A stretch of DNA of 64,000 bases from UBA5972 sp964588725. GTDB taxonomy: Bacteria; Pseudomonadota; Alphaproteobacteria; Rhodobacterales; Rhodobacteraceae. This document shows, one piece after another, positions 53,072 through 61,497 of the stretch. Each line of letters opens with the position of its first letter. Within the stretch, counting starts at the first letter, position 1. The notes under the pieces are model-generated. The model was not told the origin of the DNA, ran no database searches, and saw only the letters and a program-made list of their open reading frames with translations. Made by a program: the position numbers and the translations under genes. The DNA lies in the NCBI GenBank assembly GCA_964588725.1, contig CAZPQL010000004.1, forward strand, positions 14,148 through 78,147. Direction: 5' to 3'.

Positions 53072-54442
53072 TCAACCGGCAGCGCGACGTTCTTCCAGCC
53101 TTTTGGACAGTTGTTCGGACACCAAAAACGCCAGCTCCAACGCCTGACTGGCATTCAGACGCGGATCGCACGCCGTATGGTAACGGGCCGACAGATCCTG
53201 ATCAGAAATGGCGCGTACGCCACCCGTACATTCGGTCACGTCCTGACCCGTCATTTCGAAATGCACGCCACCCGGATGCGTGCCTTCGGATTTATGGACA
53301 GCAAAAAATTCGGTCACTTCGCGCAACACCGAATCAAACGGTCGGGTCTTATAGCCCGACGCCGATTTGATTGTATTGCCGTGCATTGGATCGCAACTCC
53401 AAACGACACTGCGGCCCTCGGCCTGTACTGCCTTGATCAGACGCGGCAGATAATCACCAACTGTACCGGCTCCAAAACGCGCGATCAGGGTCAGGCGACC
53501 GGCTTCGTTGCCGGGGTTCAGCGTGTCGATCAGACGTAAAAGTTCGTCCGCCTGCAGCGTCGGACCGCATTTCAACCCGATGGGGTTTTGCACGCCCTTA
53601 CAGAATTCCACATGCGCGCCATCAGGCTGGCGGGTGCGGTCCCCGATCCAGATCATATGGCCCGAACCGGCAACCGGCATGCCGGTGGTGCTGTCGATCC
53701 GGCAAAGGGCCTCTTCGTATTCCAAAAGCAACGCTTCGTGCGACGTATAAAAATCGACTGTGTGCAGCGCATGAGACGTCCCGCCGTTCACCCCCGCCGC
53801 GGACATGAAATCAAGCGAATCCGATATGCGGCTGGCCAAAGCACGGTACTTGTCCGAAGATTTGGCATCCTCGGTAAATCCCAGCGTCCACGAATGCACC
53901 TGATGGATATCGGCGTAGCCGCCCTGCGAAAACGCGCGCAACAGGTTCAGCGACGCCGCGGCCTGCGTGTAGGCCTGCAGCATCCGATCGGGATCGGGCA
54001 CGCGCGACGCGGCAGTAAAATCAAAGCCGTTGATGATATCGCCCCGATAAGAGGGCAATTCCACCCCATCGACAGTTTCCATGTCCATTGAACGCGGCTT
54101 GGCGAATTGCCCGGCCATACGCCCGATTTTTATCACCGGACATTTGGCCCCGTAGGTCAGCACGACGGCCATTTGCAGCATCACGCGGAACGTGTCGCGA
54201 ATGGTGTCGGCTGAAAATTCGGCAAAGCTTTCGGCGCAATCGCCGCCCTGCAACAAAAACCCGTTGCCCGTCGCCACCTGACCCAACGCCGTTTTTAGCT
54301 TGCGCGCCTCGCCGGCAAAAACCAGCGGAGGGTAGTTGGCCAGTTGCTTTTCCACGGCGTTAAGCGCGGCCGTATCCCTGTAAGTCGGCATCTGAATGCG
54401 CGGTTTTGTGCGCCAGTCCGATTTGTTCCACGCACGCGCCAT
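53072..54442 (-). CDS. Class II 3-deoxy-7-phosphoheptulonate synthase
   Basis: This is the plant-type (AroA II) DAHP synthase, first enzyme of the shikimate pathway, joining phosphoenolpyruvate and erythrose 4-phosphate. The 456-residue length fits. Motifs are FLLQGGDCAESF, VIKIGRMAGQFAKPRS, WIGDRTRQ, NPIGLKCGP, and CDPMHGNT and EMTGQDVTECTGG with metal ligands. It converges with the PAS gene (5 bases). Regulatory residues cannot be judged. Confidence 0.95.
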   Translation of the reverse strand: MARAWNKSDWRTKPRIQMPTYRDTAALNAVEKQLANYPPLVFAGEARKLKTALGQVATGNGFLLQGGDCAESFAEFSADTIRDTFRVMLQMAVVLTYGAKCPVIKIGRMAGQFAKPRSMDMETVDGVELPSYRGDIINGFDFTAASRVPDPDRMLQAYTQAAASLNLLRAFSQGGYADIHQVHSWTLGFTEDAKSSDKYRALASRISDSLDFMSAAGVNGGTSHALHTVDFYTSHEALLLEYEEALCRIDSTTGMPVAGSGHMIWIGDRTRQPDGAHVEFCKGVQNPIGLKCGPTLQADELLRLIDTLNPGNEAGRLTLIARFGAGTVGDYLPRLIKAVQAEGRSVVWSCDPMHGNTIKSASGYKTRPFDSVLREVTEFFAVHKSEGTHPGGVHFEMTGQDVTECTGGVRAISDQDLSARYHTACDPRLNASQALELAFLVSEQLSKRLEERRAAG

Positions 54443-54648
54443 GGGCTGCGTCCTTATCCGGTTGGGTAAAATTCAAGGCCGGTTTATACGAAAGACACAT
54501 GGGCTTGACCAGCAAATAAAACCTTCATTTTCATTGCTGTTGCGCGATTTTTCTTGTGCTTTTTTACCAAGTCAGTATTGGCTGAAATCATGGGCGAGAC
54601 CCGACTCGGTCTGCGCCTTCTCTTGATTCGATCCGGGGCCGCACGATC

Positions 54649-55623
54649 ATGACTGACCCTCACACGCCGCAGACAAAACGCTACGTTTTCCTTCTCTTGG
54701 ACAATTTTTCGATGATTTCGTTCGCTTCGGCGGTCGACCCGCTGCGCATCGCCAACCGAAAATCGCGCAAATCACTTTACAGTTGGACTCTGGTCACCGA
54801 AACCGGTGGCCCTGCGATAGCCTCGAACGGCGTTCAAATCGCCGTCGAAGGTGGACTGTCCGAACTGAAACATGACGATTCGATCCTCGTGTGCGGCGGC
54901 ATTAAAATTCAGGAAGCCAGCACCAAACCGGTTTTGAACTGGCTGCGTCGCGAAGGGCGCAAGGGTGTCAAAATCGGCGGTCTGTGTACTGCGGCCCACA
55001 CGCTGGCCCGGGCCGGGTTGCTGAACGGGCGCACCTGCACCATCCACTGGGAAAACCACGATTCATTTGAGGAAAATTTCCCGGACGTTGAAATCACCAA
55101 GGCTCTGTTTACCGTTGACGACAACCGGTATACCTCGGCTGGCGGCACGTCTTCACTTGATTTGATGCTCAATATCATCGCCCGCGATCATGGATTGGAA
55201 ATTGCCAACGAAGTTGCCGACAGCCTGATTTACACGTCGATCCGCACGTCGCGCGACGAACAGCGCCTGTCAATTCCCACCCGCATCGGGGTCCGCCACC
55301 CGAAATTGCACATCGTGATCAAGATCATGGAAGACAATATCGAAGAACCGATATCTCCCAGCCTGTTGGCGCGCGACGTAGGCATGTCGACTCGCCAGCT
55401 CGAACGTCTGTTTCGCCGTTATCTCGACCGTTCTCCCAAACGCTATTATATGGAAATGCGTTTGCAAAAGGCCCGCAACCTGTTGATGCAGACCGAAATG
55501 TCGGTGATCAACGTCGCACTGGCCTGCGGGTTTGCTTCACCGTCGCATTTCTCCAAATGCTACCGCGCGCACTATGACACCACACCCTATCGCGAGCGCG
55601 GCGCACGGGCTTCGGCGGGGTGA
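54649..55623 (+). CDS. GlxA-family AraC regulator (GbdR-like)
   Basis: The 324-residue protein joins a DJ-1/PfpI-like effector domain (residues 10-190, with ILVCGGIKIQEAS and IGGLCTAAHTLARAGLLNGR) to an AraC double helix-turn-helix (225-315, VINVALACGFASPSHFSKCY). This architecture is that of GbdR, the glycine-betaine/dimethylglycine activator. It lies directly before a Liv-type transporter and a dimethylglycine-dehydrogenase-like enzyme on the same strand, so control of that set is likely. A direct effector is not shown by the sequence. Confidence 0.88.
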   Translation: MTDPHTPQTKRYVFLLLDNFSMISFASAVDPLRIANRKSRKSLYSWTLVTETGGPAIASNGVQIAVEGGLSELKHDDSILVCGGIKIQEASTKPVLNWLRREGRKGVKIGGLCTAAHTLARAGLLNGRTCTIHWENHDSFEENFPDVEITKALFTVDDNRYTSAGGTSSLDLMLNIIARDHGLEIANEVADSLIYTSIRTSRDEQRLSIPTRIGVRHPKLHIVIKIMEDNIEEPISPSLLARDVGMSTRQLERLFRRYLDRSPKRYYMEMRLQKARNLLMQTEMSVINVALACGFASPSHFSKCYRAHYDTTPYRERGARASAG

Positions 55624-55751
55624 TTATTTACGGTGCAGGTGCCGGATCGTCAGTCAAACCACTTACGCCAGCATGCTGAAAATACTATCTTTTCAAATGC
55701 AATATACTGGCCTAATGTGATTGGTACTGAATTCACAACTGGGAGAATATC

Positions 55752-56948
55752 ATGAAAAAACTACTATTGGCCACTACGGCCTCGGCTCTGCTTGCGACGG
55801 GTGCTTTTGGCGCCTCGCATACAAGCGAAGTTAAAATCGGCATTATCATCGGCTTTACCGGCCCGATTGAATCGCTGGCCCCTGCCATGGGCTCTGCTGC
55901 CGAACAGGCAATCAAGGAAGTATCAGACTCCGGCCTGTTCCTTGGCGGCTCCACAGTCGTCGGTGTGCGCGGCGATTCGACCTGTATCGACAGCGCCGCT
56001 GCCACGGCTGCCGCCGAACGTCTGATCACATCTGATAAGGTTTCCGCCATCATGGGCGCCGACTGTTCCGGTGTGACGGGTGCCATTTTGCAAAACGTGG
56101 CACGCACCAACGGCATCGTTATGATTTCGCCATCGGCCACATCGCCGGCGCTGTCCACAGCCGAAGACGACGGCCTGTTTTTCCGCACCGCACCTTCTGA
56201 CGCGCGTCAGGGTCAGGTTATGACCAACAACATCATGGACCGCGGCATCAAAACCGTGGCGCTGACCTATACCAACAACGACTATGGCAAGGGTCTGGCC
56301 GATGCGTTTCAGGCAGCTTTTGAAGCCGCGGGCGGCACCGTGACCATCAACACAAGCCACGAAGACGGCAAAGCCGACTATTCGGCTGAAGTCGGCGCGC
56401 TGGCCTCTGCCGGTGGCGAAGTTCTGGTTGTGGCCGGTTATCTTGATCAGGGCGGCAAAGGCATCATCCAGAGTTCTCTGGACACAGGTGCGTTTGACAC
56501 GTTCGTTCTGCCTGACGGCATGGTCGGCGACAGCCTGCCTGCCGCAATTGGTGCTGATCTGAACGGTTCGTTTGGTCAGGTGCCTGGCACGGACAGCCCC
56601 GGCGCGGCCATGATGGCCGACATCGGCGCAGCCAACGGATTTGAAGGCACGTCGCCTTTTGCGCCGGAAAGCTACGACGCGGCTGCGCTGATCCTGCTGG
56701 CAATGCAGGCTGCGAATTCGCACATGTCTGCCGATTTCAAAGAACATGTCTTTGAAGTTGCCAACGCACCGGGCGAAAAAATCTTCCCGGGTGAGCTGGC
56801 CAAAGGCCTGCAAATCCTCGCGGACGGCGGCGACATCGACTACGTCGGCGGCTCGGCGGTAGAGCTGATTGGACCGGGCGAATCTGCCGGGAACTACCGT
56901 GAAATCGAAATCAAAGGCGAGGCAGTCACGACTGTTCAATACCGCTAA
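55752..56948 (+). CDS. LivK-type periplasmic substrate-binding protein
   Basis: A signal peptide (KKLLLATTASALLATGAFGA, residues 2-21) precedes a leucine/isoleucine/valine-binding-protein fold: VKIGIIIGFTGPIESLAPAM and then VVGVRGDSTCIDSAAAT (usually D...D). Periplasmic ligand capture for the downstream ABC transporter is expected. The ATG at 55752 has GGGAG about 8 bases upstream. Length is 398 aa. Ligand unknown; a nitrogenous osmolyte or amino acid derivative is a guess from the neighbours. A strong terminator follows, as usual for highly expressed binding proteins. Confidence 0.9.
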   Translation: MKKLLLATTASALLATGAFGASHTSEVKIGIIIGFTGPIESLAPAMGSAAEQAIKEVSDSGLFLGGSTVVGVRGDSTCIDSAAATAAAERLITSDKVSAIMGADCSGVTGAILQNVARTNGIVMISPSATSPALSTAEDDGLFFRTAPSDARQGQVMTNNIMDRGIKTVALTYTNNDYGKGLADAFQAAFEAAGGTVTINTSHEDGKADYSAEVGALASAGGEVLVVAGYLDQGGKGIIQSSLDTGAFDTFVLPDGMVGDSLPAAIGADLNGSFGQVPGTDSPGAAMMADIGAANGFEGTSPFAPESYDAAALILLAMQAANSHMSADFKEHVFEVANAPGEKIFPGELAKGLQILADGGDIDYVGGSAVELIGPGESAGNYREIEIKGEAVTTVQYR

Positions 56949-56970
56949 GTTCGATTTTTGACCAAGACAG

Positions 56971-57000
56971 AACAGCCCGGGCCGGTTCCGGGCTGTTTTT
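56971..57000 (+). terminator. Intrinsic terminator between binding protein and ATPase genes
   Basis: A perfect 10-bp stem (AACAGCCCGG / CCGGGCTGTT) with a 7-base loop is followed by TTT. It lies 22 bases after the binding-protein stop and can reduce read-through so that the binding protein is made in excess of the membrane components. Confidence 0.8.
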
Positions 57001-57018
57001 GATAGGGGTAAGGCGACA

Positions 57019-57891
57019 ATGATCGTCGTTGAAGATATCCATAAATATTTTGGCGGGTTTTGCGCTGTTGACGGCGCAACGCTGACGGTAGAGACCGGAT
57101 CAATCACCGGATTGATAGGCCCCAACGGTGCGGGAAAAACCACACTTTTCAACGTGATAGCCGGTGTTTTGAAGGCCAGTTCTGGCAAAGTCACCATGGA
57201 CGGCGACGACATTACCGGCCTGCCGCCGCACGAGTTATTTCACCGCGGTTTGCTGCGTACTTTTCAGATCCCACACGAATTTGCCTCGCTGACGGTGCGC
57301 GAAAATCTGATGATGGTGCCGGGGACTCAGTCGGGCGAGCACCTGATGGACACGTGGTTTCGGCGGCGTAAAATTGCAGCCGAGGAAAAGGCCTTGCAGG
57401 ACAAGGCTGACGAGGTGATCGATTTTCTGACGATTTCGCATCTGGCTGACGAAGTGGCCGGCAATCTTTCTGGCGGACAGAAAAAACTGCTGGAACTGGG
57501 CCGCACCATGATGGTCGATGCCAAGGTGGTGTTTCTGGACGAAGTCGGTGCCGGTGTTAATCGCACGTTACTGCGCACCATCGGCGACGCGATTTTGCGT
57601 CTGAACAGTGAACGCGGCTACACATTTTGCATGATCGAACACGATATGGATTTCATTTCACGTCTGTGCGATCCCGTCATCGTCATGGCCGAAGGCGCGG
57701 TTCTGGCCAAAGGTACCGCCGCTGAGGTCAAAGCCGACGAACGCGTGATCGAGGCTTATCTGGGCACGGGATTGAAGAACAAAGAAGGCAAAGCGGTCAG
57801 CTTTGAGTCACCCAAGGCCGCGAAACCTGTGAAAAAGCCCAAAGCCAAAGCCAAAGCCAAGCCTGCCAAAAAATCAGGGGCCAAAACATGA
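57019..57891 (+). CDS. LivG-type ABC transporter ATP-binding protein
   Basis: An ATPase for the Liv-type importer. Walker A GPNGAGKT is at 34-41, the signature NLSGGQKKLLELGR at 149-162, and Walker B VVFLDEVGAGVN at 170-181. Here DEV replaces the usual DEP, and N is retained. Residues about 255-290 form an added Lys/Ala/Pro tail (KKPKAKAKAKPAKK) not usual in LivG. The tail's role is unknown. It overlaps the next ATPase gene by 4 bases. Confidence 0.9.
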   Translation: MIVVEDIHKYFGGFCAVDGATLTVETGSITGLIGPNGAGKTTLFNVIAGVLKASSGKVTMDGDDITGLPPHELFHRGLLRTFQIPHEFASLTVRENLMMVPGTQSGEHLMDTWFRRRKIAAEEKALQDKADEVIDFLTISHLADEVAGNLSGGQKKLLELGRTMMVDAKVVFLDEVGAGVNRTLLRTIGDAILRLNSERGYTFCMIEHDMDFISRLCDPVIVMAEGAVLAKGTAAEVKADERVIEAYLGTGLKNKEGKAVSFESPKAAKPVKKPKAKAKAKPAKKSGAKT

Positions 57892-58595
57892 GCTTTCTGA
57901 TCGGTGAAAACATGACCGGGGGTTACGGCAAAGGGGCCGCTATCCTGCACGAGTGCACCGTCGCCGTTGAAAAAGGCGAAATCGCCGTCATTGTAGGGCC
58001 CAATGGCGCGGGCAAATCGACAGCCATGAAAGCCATCTTTGGAATGCTGAACATGCACGAGGGCGCGGTATTGATCGACGGTGAGGACATCACCGGCCTT
58101 TCACCGCAGGACCGTGTCGCCAAGGGCATGGCATTTGTGCCGCAAACCGCCAATGTGTTCACCTCGCTGAGCGTCGAGGAAAATCTGGAAATGGGCGCGT
58201 TTTTGCGAAAAGACGATATTTCCGGCACCATGGCGCAGGTCTATGACCTGTTCCCGATCCTGAAAGACAAGCGCCGACAGGCGGCAGGTGAACTATCGGG
58301 CGGGCAGCGCCAGCAAGTCGCCGTAGGTCGCGCCCTGATGACCCAGCCCAAAGTTCTGATGCTGGATGAGCCTACAGCGGGCGTGTCGCCGATAGTGATG
58401 GACGAGCTGTTTGACCGCATCATCGAAGTGGCACGCACCGGCATTTCGATCCTGATGGTTGAACAAAACGCGCGACAGGCGCTTTATATCGCCGACAAGG
58501 GGTACGTGCTGGTACAGGGGCGCAACCGGTTCACCGACACGGGCGAGGCGTTGCTGGCCGACCCCGAAGTCCGCAAAAGCTTTTTGGGGGGGTAA
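57888..58595 (+). CDS. LivF-type ABC transporter ATP-binding protein
   Basis: The second ATPase of the importer, 235 residues. Walker A GPNGAGKS at 37-44, ELSGGQRQQVAVGRAL signature, and Walker B VLMLDEPTAGVSP are complete, as is the switch histidine region MVEQNARQAL. Translationally coupled to the LivG-type gene by ATGA overlap. Typical of the two-ATPase HAAT family. Confidence 0.93.
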   Translation: MSFLIGENMTGGYGKGAAILHECTVAVEKGEIAVIVGPNGAGKSTAMKAIFGMLNMHEGAVLIDGEDITGLSPQDRVAKGMAFVPQTANVFTSLSVEENLEMGAFLRKDDISGTMAQVYDLFPILKDKRRQAAGELSGGQRQQVAVGRALMTQPKVLMLDEPTAGVSPIVMDELFDRIIEVARTGISILMVEQNARQALYIADKGYVLVQGRNRFTDTGEALLADPEVRKSFLGG

Positions 58596-58597
58596 GG

Positions 58598-58981
58598 GTG
58601 TTTCTTCGTGTCGTTCTATTGATTAACTTGATCCCCGGAATGGCTATGGCCGAGGGTGCCCAACAGGTGCTGAACTGCCAGGCGTCCAAAATCTGCAACG
58701 AACTTGGCGCCTGTGAGGCCACACAGGCGACCACAAAATTTACCTTATCGCCGCTCAAAGTCGGACCCAAAGGTGAAGGCAGTTTCTTGATTGAATACAA
58801 CGACATATCGACCACCGTGCAAAATGTGACCGACTCTGGCCCGTTCGTGTGGTCCGAGGGCGACTCTGACATACAATCGCTGTTGCCTGCGGGGGATAAA
58901 TCGGTTCTCTGGCACCGACTGCGTGCCGGCATTCCGCCGACTTCGACCATCACGTTCCTGATTTGCGAGGACGCCGGCTAA
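58598..58981 (+). CDS. Small secreted protein encoded within the transporter operon
   Basis: This 127-residue protein begins at GTG, 2 bases after the LivF-type stop, and its TAA overlaps the ATG of the LivH-type permease (TAATG). A signal peptide ends near MAMAEG (residue 19). The mature protein has four cysteines (NCQASKICNELGACEA and LICEDAG), likely two disulfides, and no membrane helix. I recognise no family. Its position between ATPase and permease, with overlaps at both ends, suggests a periplasmic accessory to the transporter; that is inference. Confidence 0.8.
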   Translation: MFLRVVLLINLIPGMAMAEGAQQVLNCQASKICNELGACEATQATTKFTLSPLKVGPKGEGSFLIEYNDISTTVQNVTDSGPFVWSEGDSDIQSLLPAGDKSVLWHRLRAGIPPTSTITFLICEDAG

Positions 58982-59991
58982 TGGATTTTCTGAATGCGCT
59001 CATAGCCCTGGCAAATTTCGTGCTGGTTCCGGGGATTGCCTACGCCAGCCAACTGGCGCTTGGTGCGCTGGGAATCACGTTGATCTACGGTATTTTAAGG
59101 TTCTCCAATTTTGCCCACGGCGACACGATGGCCTTTGGTGCCATGGTGGTGATACTGGTCACATGGTGGATGCAAAGCGTCGGCATTTCGATCGCGCCGT
59201 TGCCAACGGCGCTGCTGGCGTTGCCATTTGGTATTGCTGCGTCGGCTGCGCTTTTGCTGGTCACCGACCGGTTTGTCTACAGGTTTTACCGACGCCAAAA
59301 GGCCGCCCCGATCATCATGGTCATGGCGTCTTTGGGGGTCATGTTCATCATGAACGGGCTGGTGCGGTTTATCATTGGCCCGGGTGATCAGCAATTTGCC
59401 GACGGCGCACGGTTTATTCTGAAGGCCCGCGATTTCAAGGCGGCAACCGGTCTTGCCGAGGGGCTGACGATCAAGGTGTCACAGGGCATCACGCTGGTGG
59501 TTGCAGTCGTTGTCGTTGCCGCGCTGTTCTGGTTTCTGAATAAAACCCGCACGGGCAAATCGATGCGGGCGTTTTCCGATAACGAGGATCTGGCGCTATT
59601 ATCGGGTATCAACCCCGAACGCGTGGTCACCATTGTCTGGCTGCTGGTGGCGGTGCTGATCACGGTGGGAGGTACGCTGTACGGCCTTGATAAAAGCTTC
59701 AAACCCTTCACTTTTTTCCAGCTTTTGTTACCGATGTTTGCGGCGGCGATTGTTGGCGGACTTGGCAACCCGGTGGGCGCGATTGCCGGTGGTGTCGTTA
59801 TAGCGTTTTCTGAAATATCCGTCACTTACGCGTTCAAAAAGGTACTTGGATATCTGGTCCCTGACGGCTTTGAACCAACAACGCTCGTGCAACTGCTGTC
59901 GACCGATTACAAATTCGCTGTGTCTTTTTCCATTTTGGTTCTGGTCTTGCTGTTTCGCCCGACCGGATTGTTCAAGGGGCAATCGGTATGA
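58981..59991 (+). CDS. LivH-type ABC transporter permease
   Basis: The first membrane subunit of the branched-chain-amino-acid-type importer. About eight to nine hydrophobic segments, with the signature GALGITLIYGILRFSNFAHGD near residues 28-48 and FAAAIVGGLGNPVGAIAGG in the cytoplasmic coupling region. The ATG at 58981 overlaps the previous stop. 336 aa. Confidence 0.92.
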   Translation: MDFLNALIALANFVLVPGIAYASQLALGALGITLIYGILRFSNFAHGDTMAFGAMVVILVTWWMQSVGISIAPLPTALLALPFGIAASAALLLVTDRFVYRFYRRQKAAPIIMVMASLGVMFIMNGLVRFIIGPGDQQFADGARFILKARDFKAATGLAEGLTIKVSQGITLVVAVVVVAALFWFLNKTRTGKSMRAFSDNEDLALLSGINPERVVTIVWLLVAVLITVGGTLYGLDKSFKPFTFFQLLLPMFAAAIVGGLGNPVGAIAGGVVIAFSEISVTYAFKKVLGYLVPDGFEPTTLVQLLSTDYKFAVSFSILVLVLLFRPTGLFKGQSV

Positions 59992-61301
59992 CCATAAATA
60001 CACGCAATATCATGCTGTTTGCCCTTGTGTTCAGCCTGTTCATCGCCGTCGGGTTTTTCCAAAGCTGGTCGGTGGCCTTCACCCTGATCAACATGAGCCT
60101 GATTTCGTCAGTCATGGCATTGGGCGTCAATATTCAGTGGGGTTATGCGGGCCTGTTTTCGGTCGGCACCATGGGATTTGTGGCACTGGGCGGCATGGCG
60201 ACAGTCATTACCTCGGTTCCGCCGGTCAAAGAGGCGTGGGAGGTCGGCGGCTTTGGCATTCTGCTGGCGCTGGCTATCGCGGCGGGTACGATCGTCTGGG
60301 CCATTGCGCTGTGGAAAACCATGGCACCGGGGCGGGCCCGCAATTGGGCCCTGTTCGCGTTGATGGTCATCGGGTTTTTCACATTTCGTTTTGTTTTCGA
60401 TCCTTCGGTTCAGGCGATTGAAAAAATCAATCCCGCCGGTACCGGATTTTTGGGCGGACTCGAATTGCCGATCCTGATTTCGTGGGTCGTCGGTGGTATT
60501 CTGGCCGCCGGGGCCGCGTGGGTAATCGGTAAAATCTCACTTGGGTTGCGCTCGGATTATCTGGCGATTGCCACACTTGGCATCGCCGAAATTATCATCG
60601 CTTTTCTGAAGAACGAGGAATGGCTGACGCGCGGCGTGAAAAACGTAAACGGCATCCCGCGCCCCGTCGCCAAAGAGGTTGACCTGCAGGCCAGCGAAAG
60701 TTTTCTGGCCGCCGCCGACCGCTTTGGGCTGTCCGCGATTGACGCCTCTTCGCTTTACGTCAAAGTATCCTATGCCATCCTCTTTGCGGTGGTTCTGCTG
60801 ATCATTCTTTGGCTGTCGGAAATGGCGCTGAAATCACCCTGGGGGCGCATGATGCGTGCCATCCGCGACAACGAGGAAGCCGCCGAAGCCATGGGCAAAG
60901 ACGTCACCAAGCGTCATTTGCAGGTGTTCATTCTGGGCTCGGCGGTGTGCGGCATCGCGGGGGCGATGATGGTGTCGATGGACGGGCTGTTCACACCGAC
61001 CACATACCAGCCACTGCGCTTTACCTTTCTGATCTGGGTGATGGTGGTTGTGGGGGGCTCGGGCAACAACTGGGGTTCGGTGCTAGGCGGCTTTCTGATC
61101 TGGTTCCTGTGGATCGAGGTAGAGCCCATTGGCCTGTGGCTGATGAGCCTGATCACAGCGGGAATGGCCGACGGTTATTGGCTGAAGTCACACCTGATCG
61201 ACAGCGCCGCCCACATGCGCCTGCTGACCATGGGGCTGATCCTGCTGCTGGTGCTGCGCTTCAGTCCGCGCGGGCTGATCCCGGAAAAACAGGGCGGTTA
61301 A
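59988..61301 (+). CDS. LivM-type ABC transporter permease
   Basis: The second membrane subunit (437 aa). About ten hydrophobic helices; SLGLRSDYLAIATLGIAEII and the coupling-helix motif SPWGRMMRAIRDNEEAAEAMGKD are typical of LivM. It overlaps the LivH-type gene by 4 bases. A 196-bp gap follows before the flavoprotein, containing a small hairpin at 61418-61437 that may limit read-through. Confidence 0.92.
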   Translation: MTINTRNIMLFALVFSLFIAVGFFQSWSVAFTLINMSLISSVMALGVNIQWGYAGLFSVGTMGFVALGGMATVITSVPPVKEAWEVGGFGILLALAIAAGTIVWAIALWKTMAPGRARNWALFALMVIGFFTFRFVFDPSVQAIEKINPAGTGFLGGLELPILISWVVGGILAAGAAWVIGKISLGLRSDYLAIATLGIAEIIIAFLKNEEWLTRGVKNVNGIPRPVAKEVDLQASESFLAAADRFGLSAIDASSLYVKVSYAILFAVVLLIILWLSEMALKSPWGRMMRAIRDNEEAAEAMGKDVTKRHLQVFILGSAVCGIAGAMMVSMDGLFTPTTYQPLRFTFLIWVMVVVGGSGNNWGSVLGGFLIWFLWIEVEPIGLWLMSLITAGMADGYWLKSHLIDSAAHMRLLTMGLILLLVLRFSPRGLIPEKQGG

Positions 61302-61417
61302 GTGCTGACCGCAAACCAGCGCGCCTACCCCGCAAAACCGCGCTGACGCTACGATTGTCACCAATATAAACGCCGCGCGATCCGATTTCACACGCGATGT
61401 GCGGAACTTTTACAGTC

Positions 61418-61437
61418 ACGACACCGGGTGTCGTTTT
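61418..61437 (+). terminator. Weak hairpin/T-run upstream of the flavoprotein gene
   Basis: ACGACAC and GTGTCGT pair across a 3-base loop and are followed by TTT. It could be a weak intrinsic terminator for the transporter genes or, as a near-perfect palindrome, an operator for the flavoprotein gene 64 bases downstream. Confidence 0.4.
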
Positions 61438-61497
61438 CGGACTTGTAGGGGCGATAAACCCGCTCAATAGTCCCCCTGTCCAGTCAGGGAGCCCCGC

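Noticed and set aside
55923..57212. A 429-residue open frame on the minus strand opposite the binding-protein gene
   Set aside because: It covers the signal-peptide gene and the terminator and has no family pattern; the plus strand has complete, well-placed genes.
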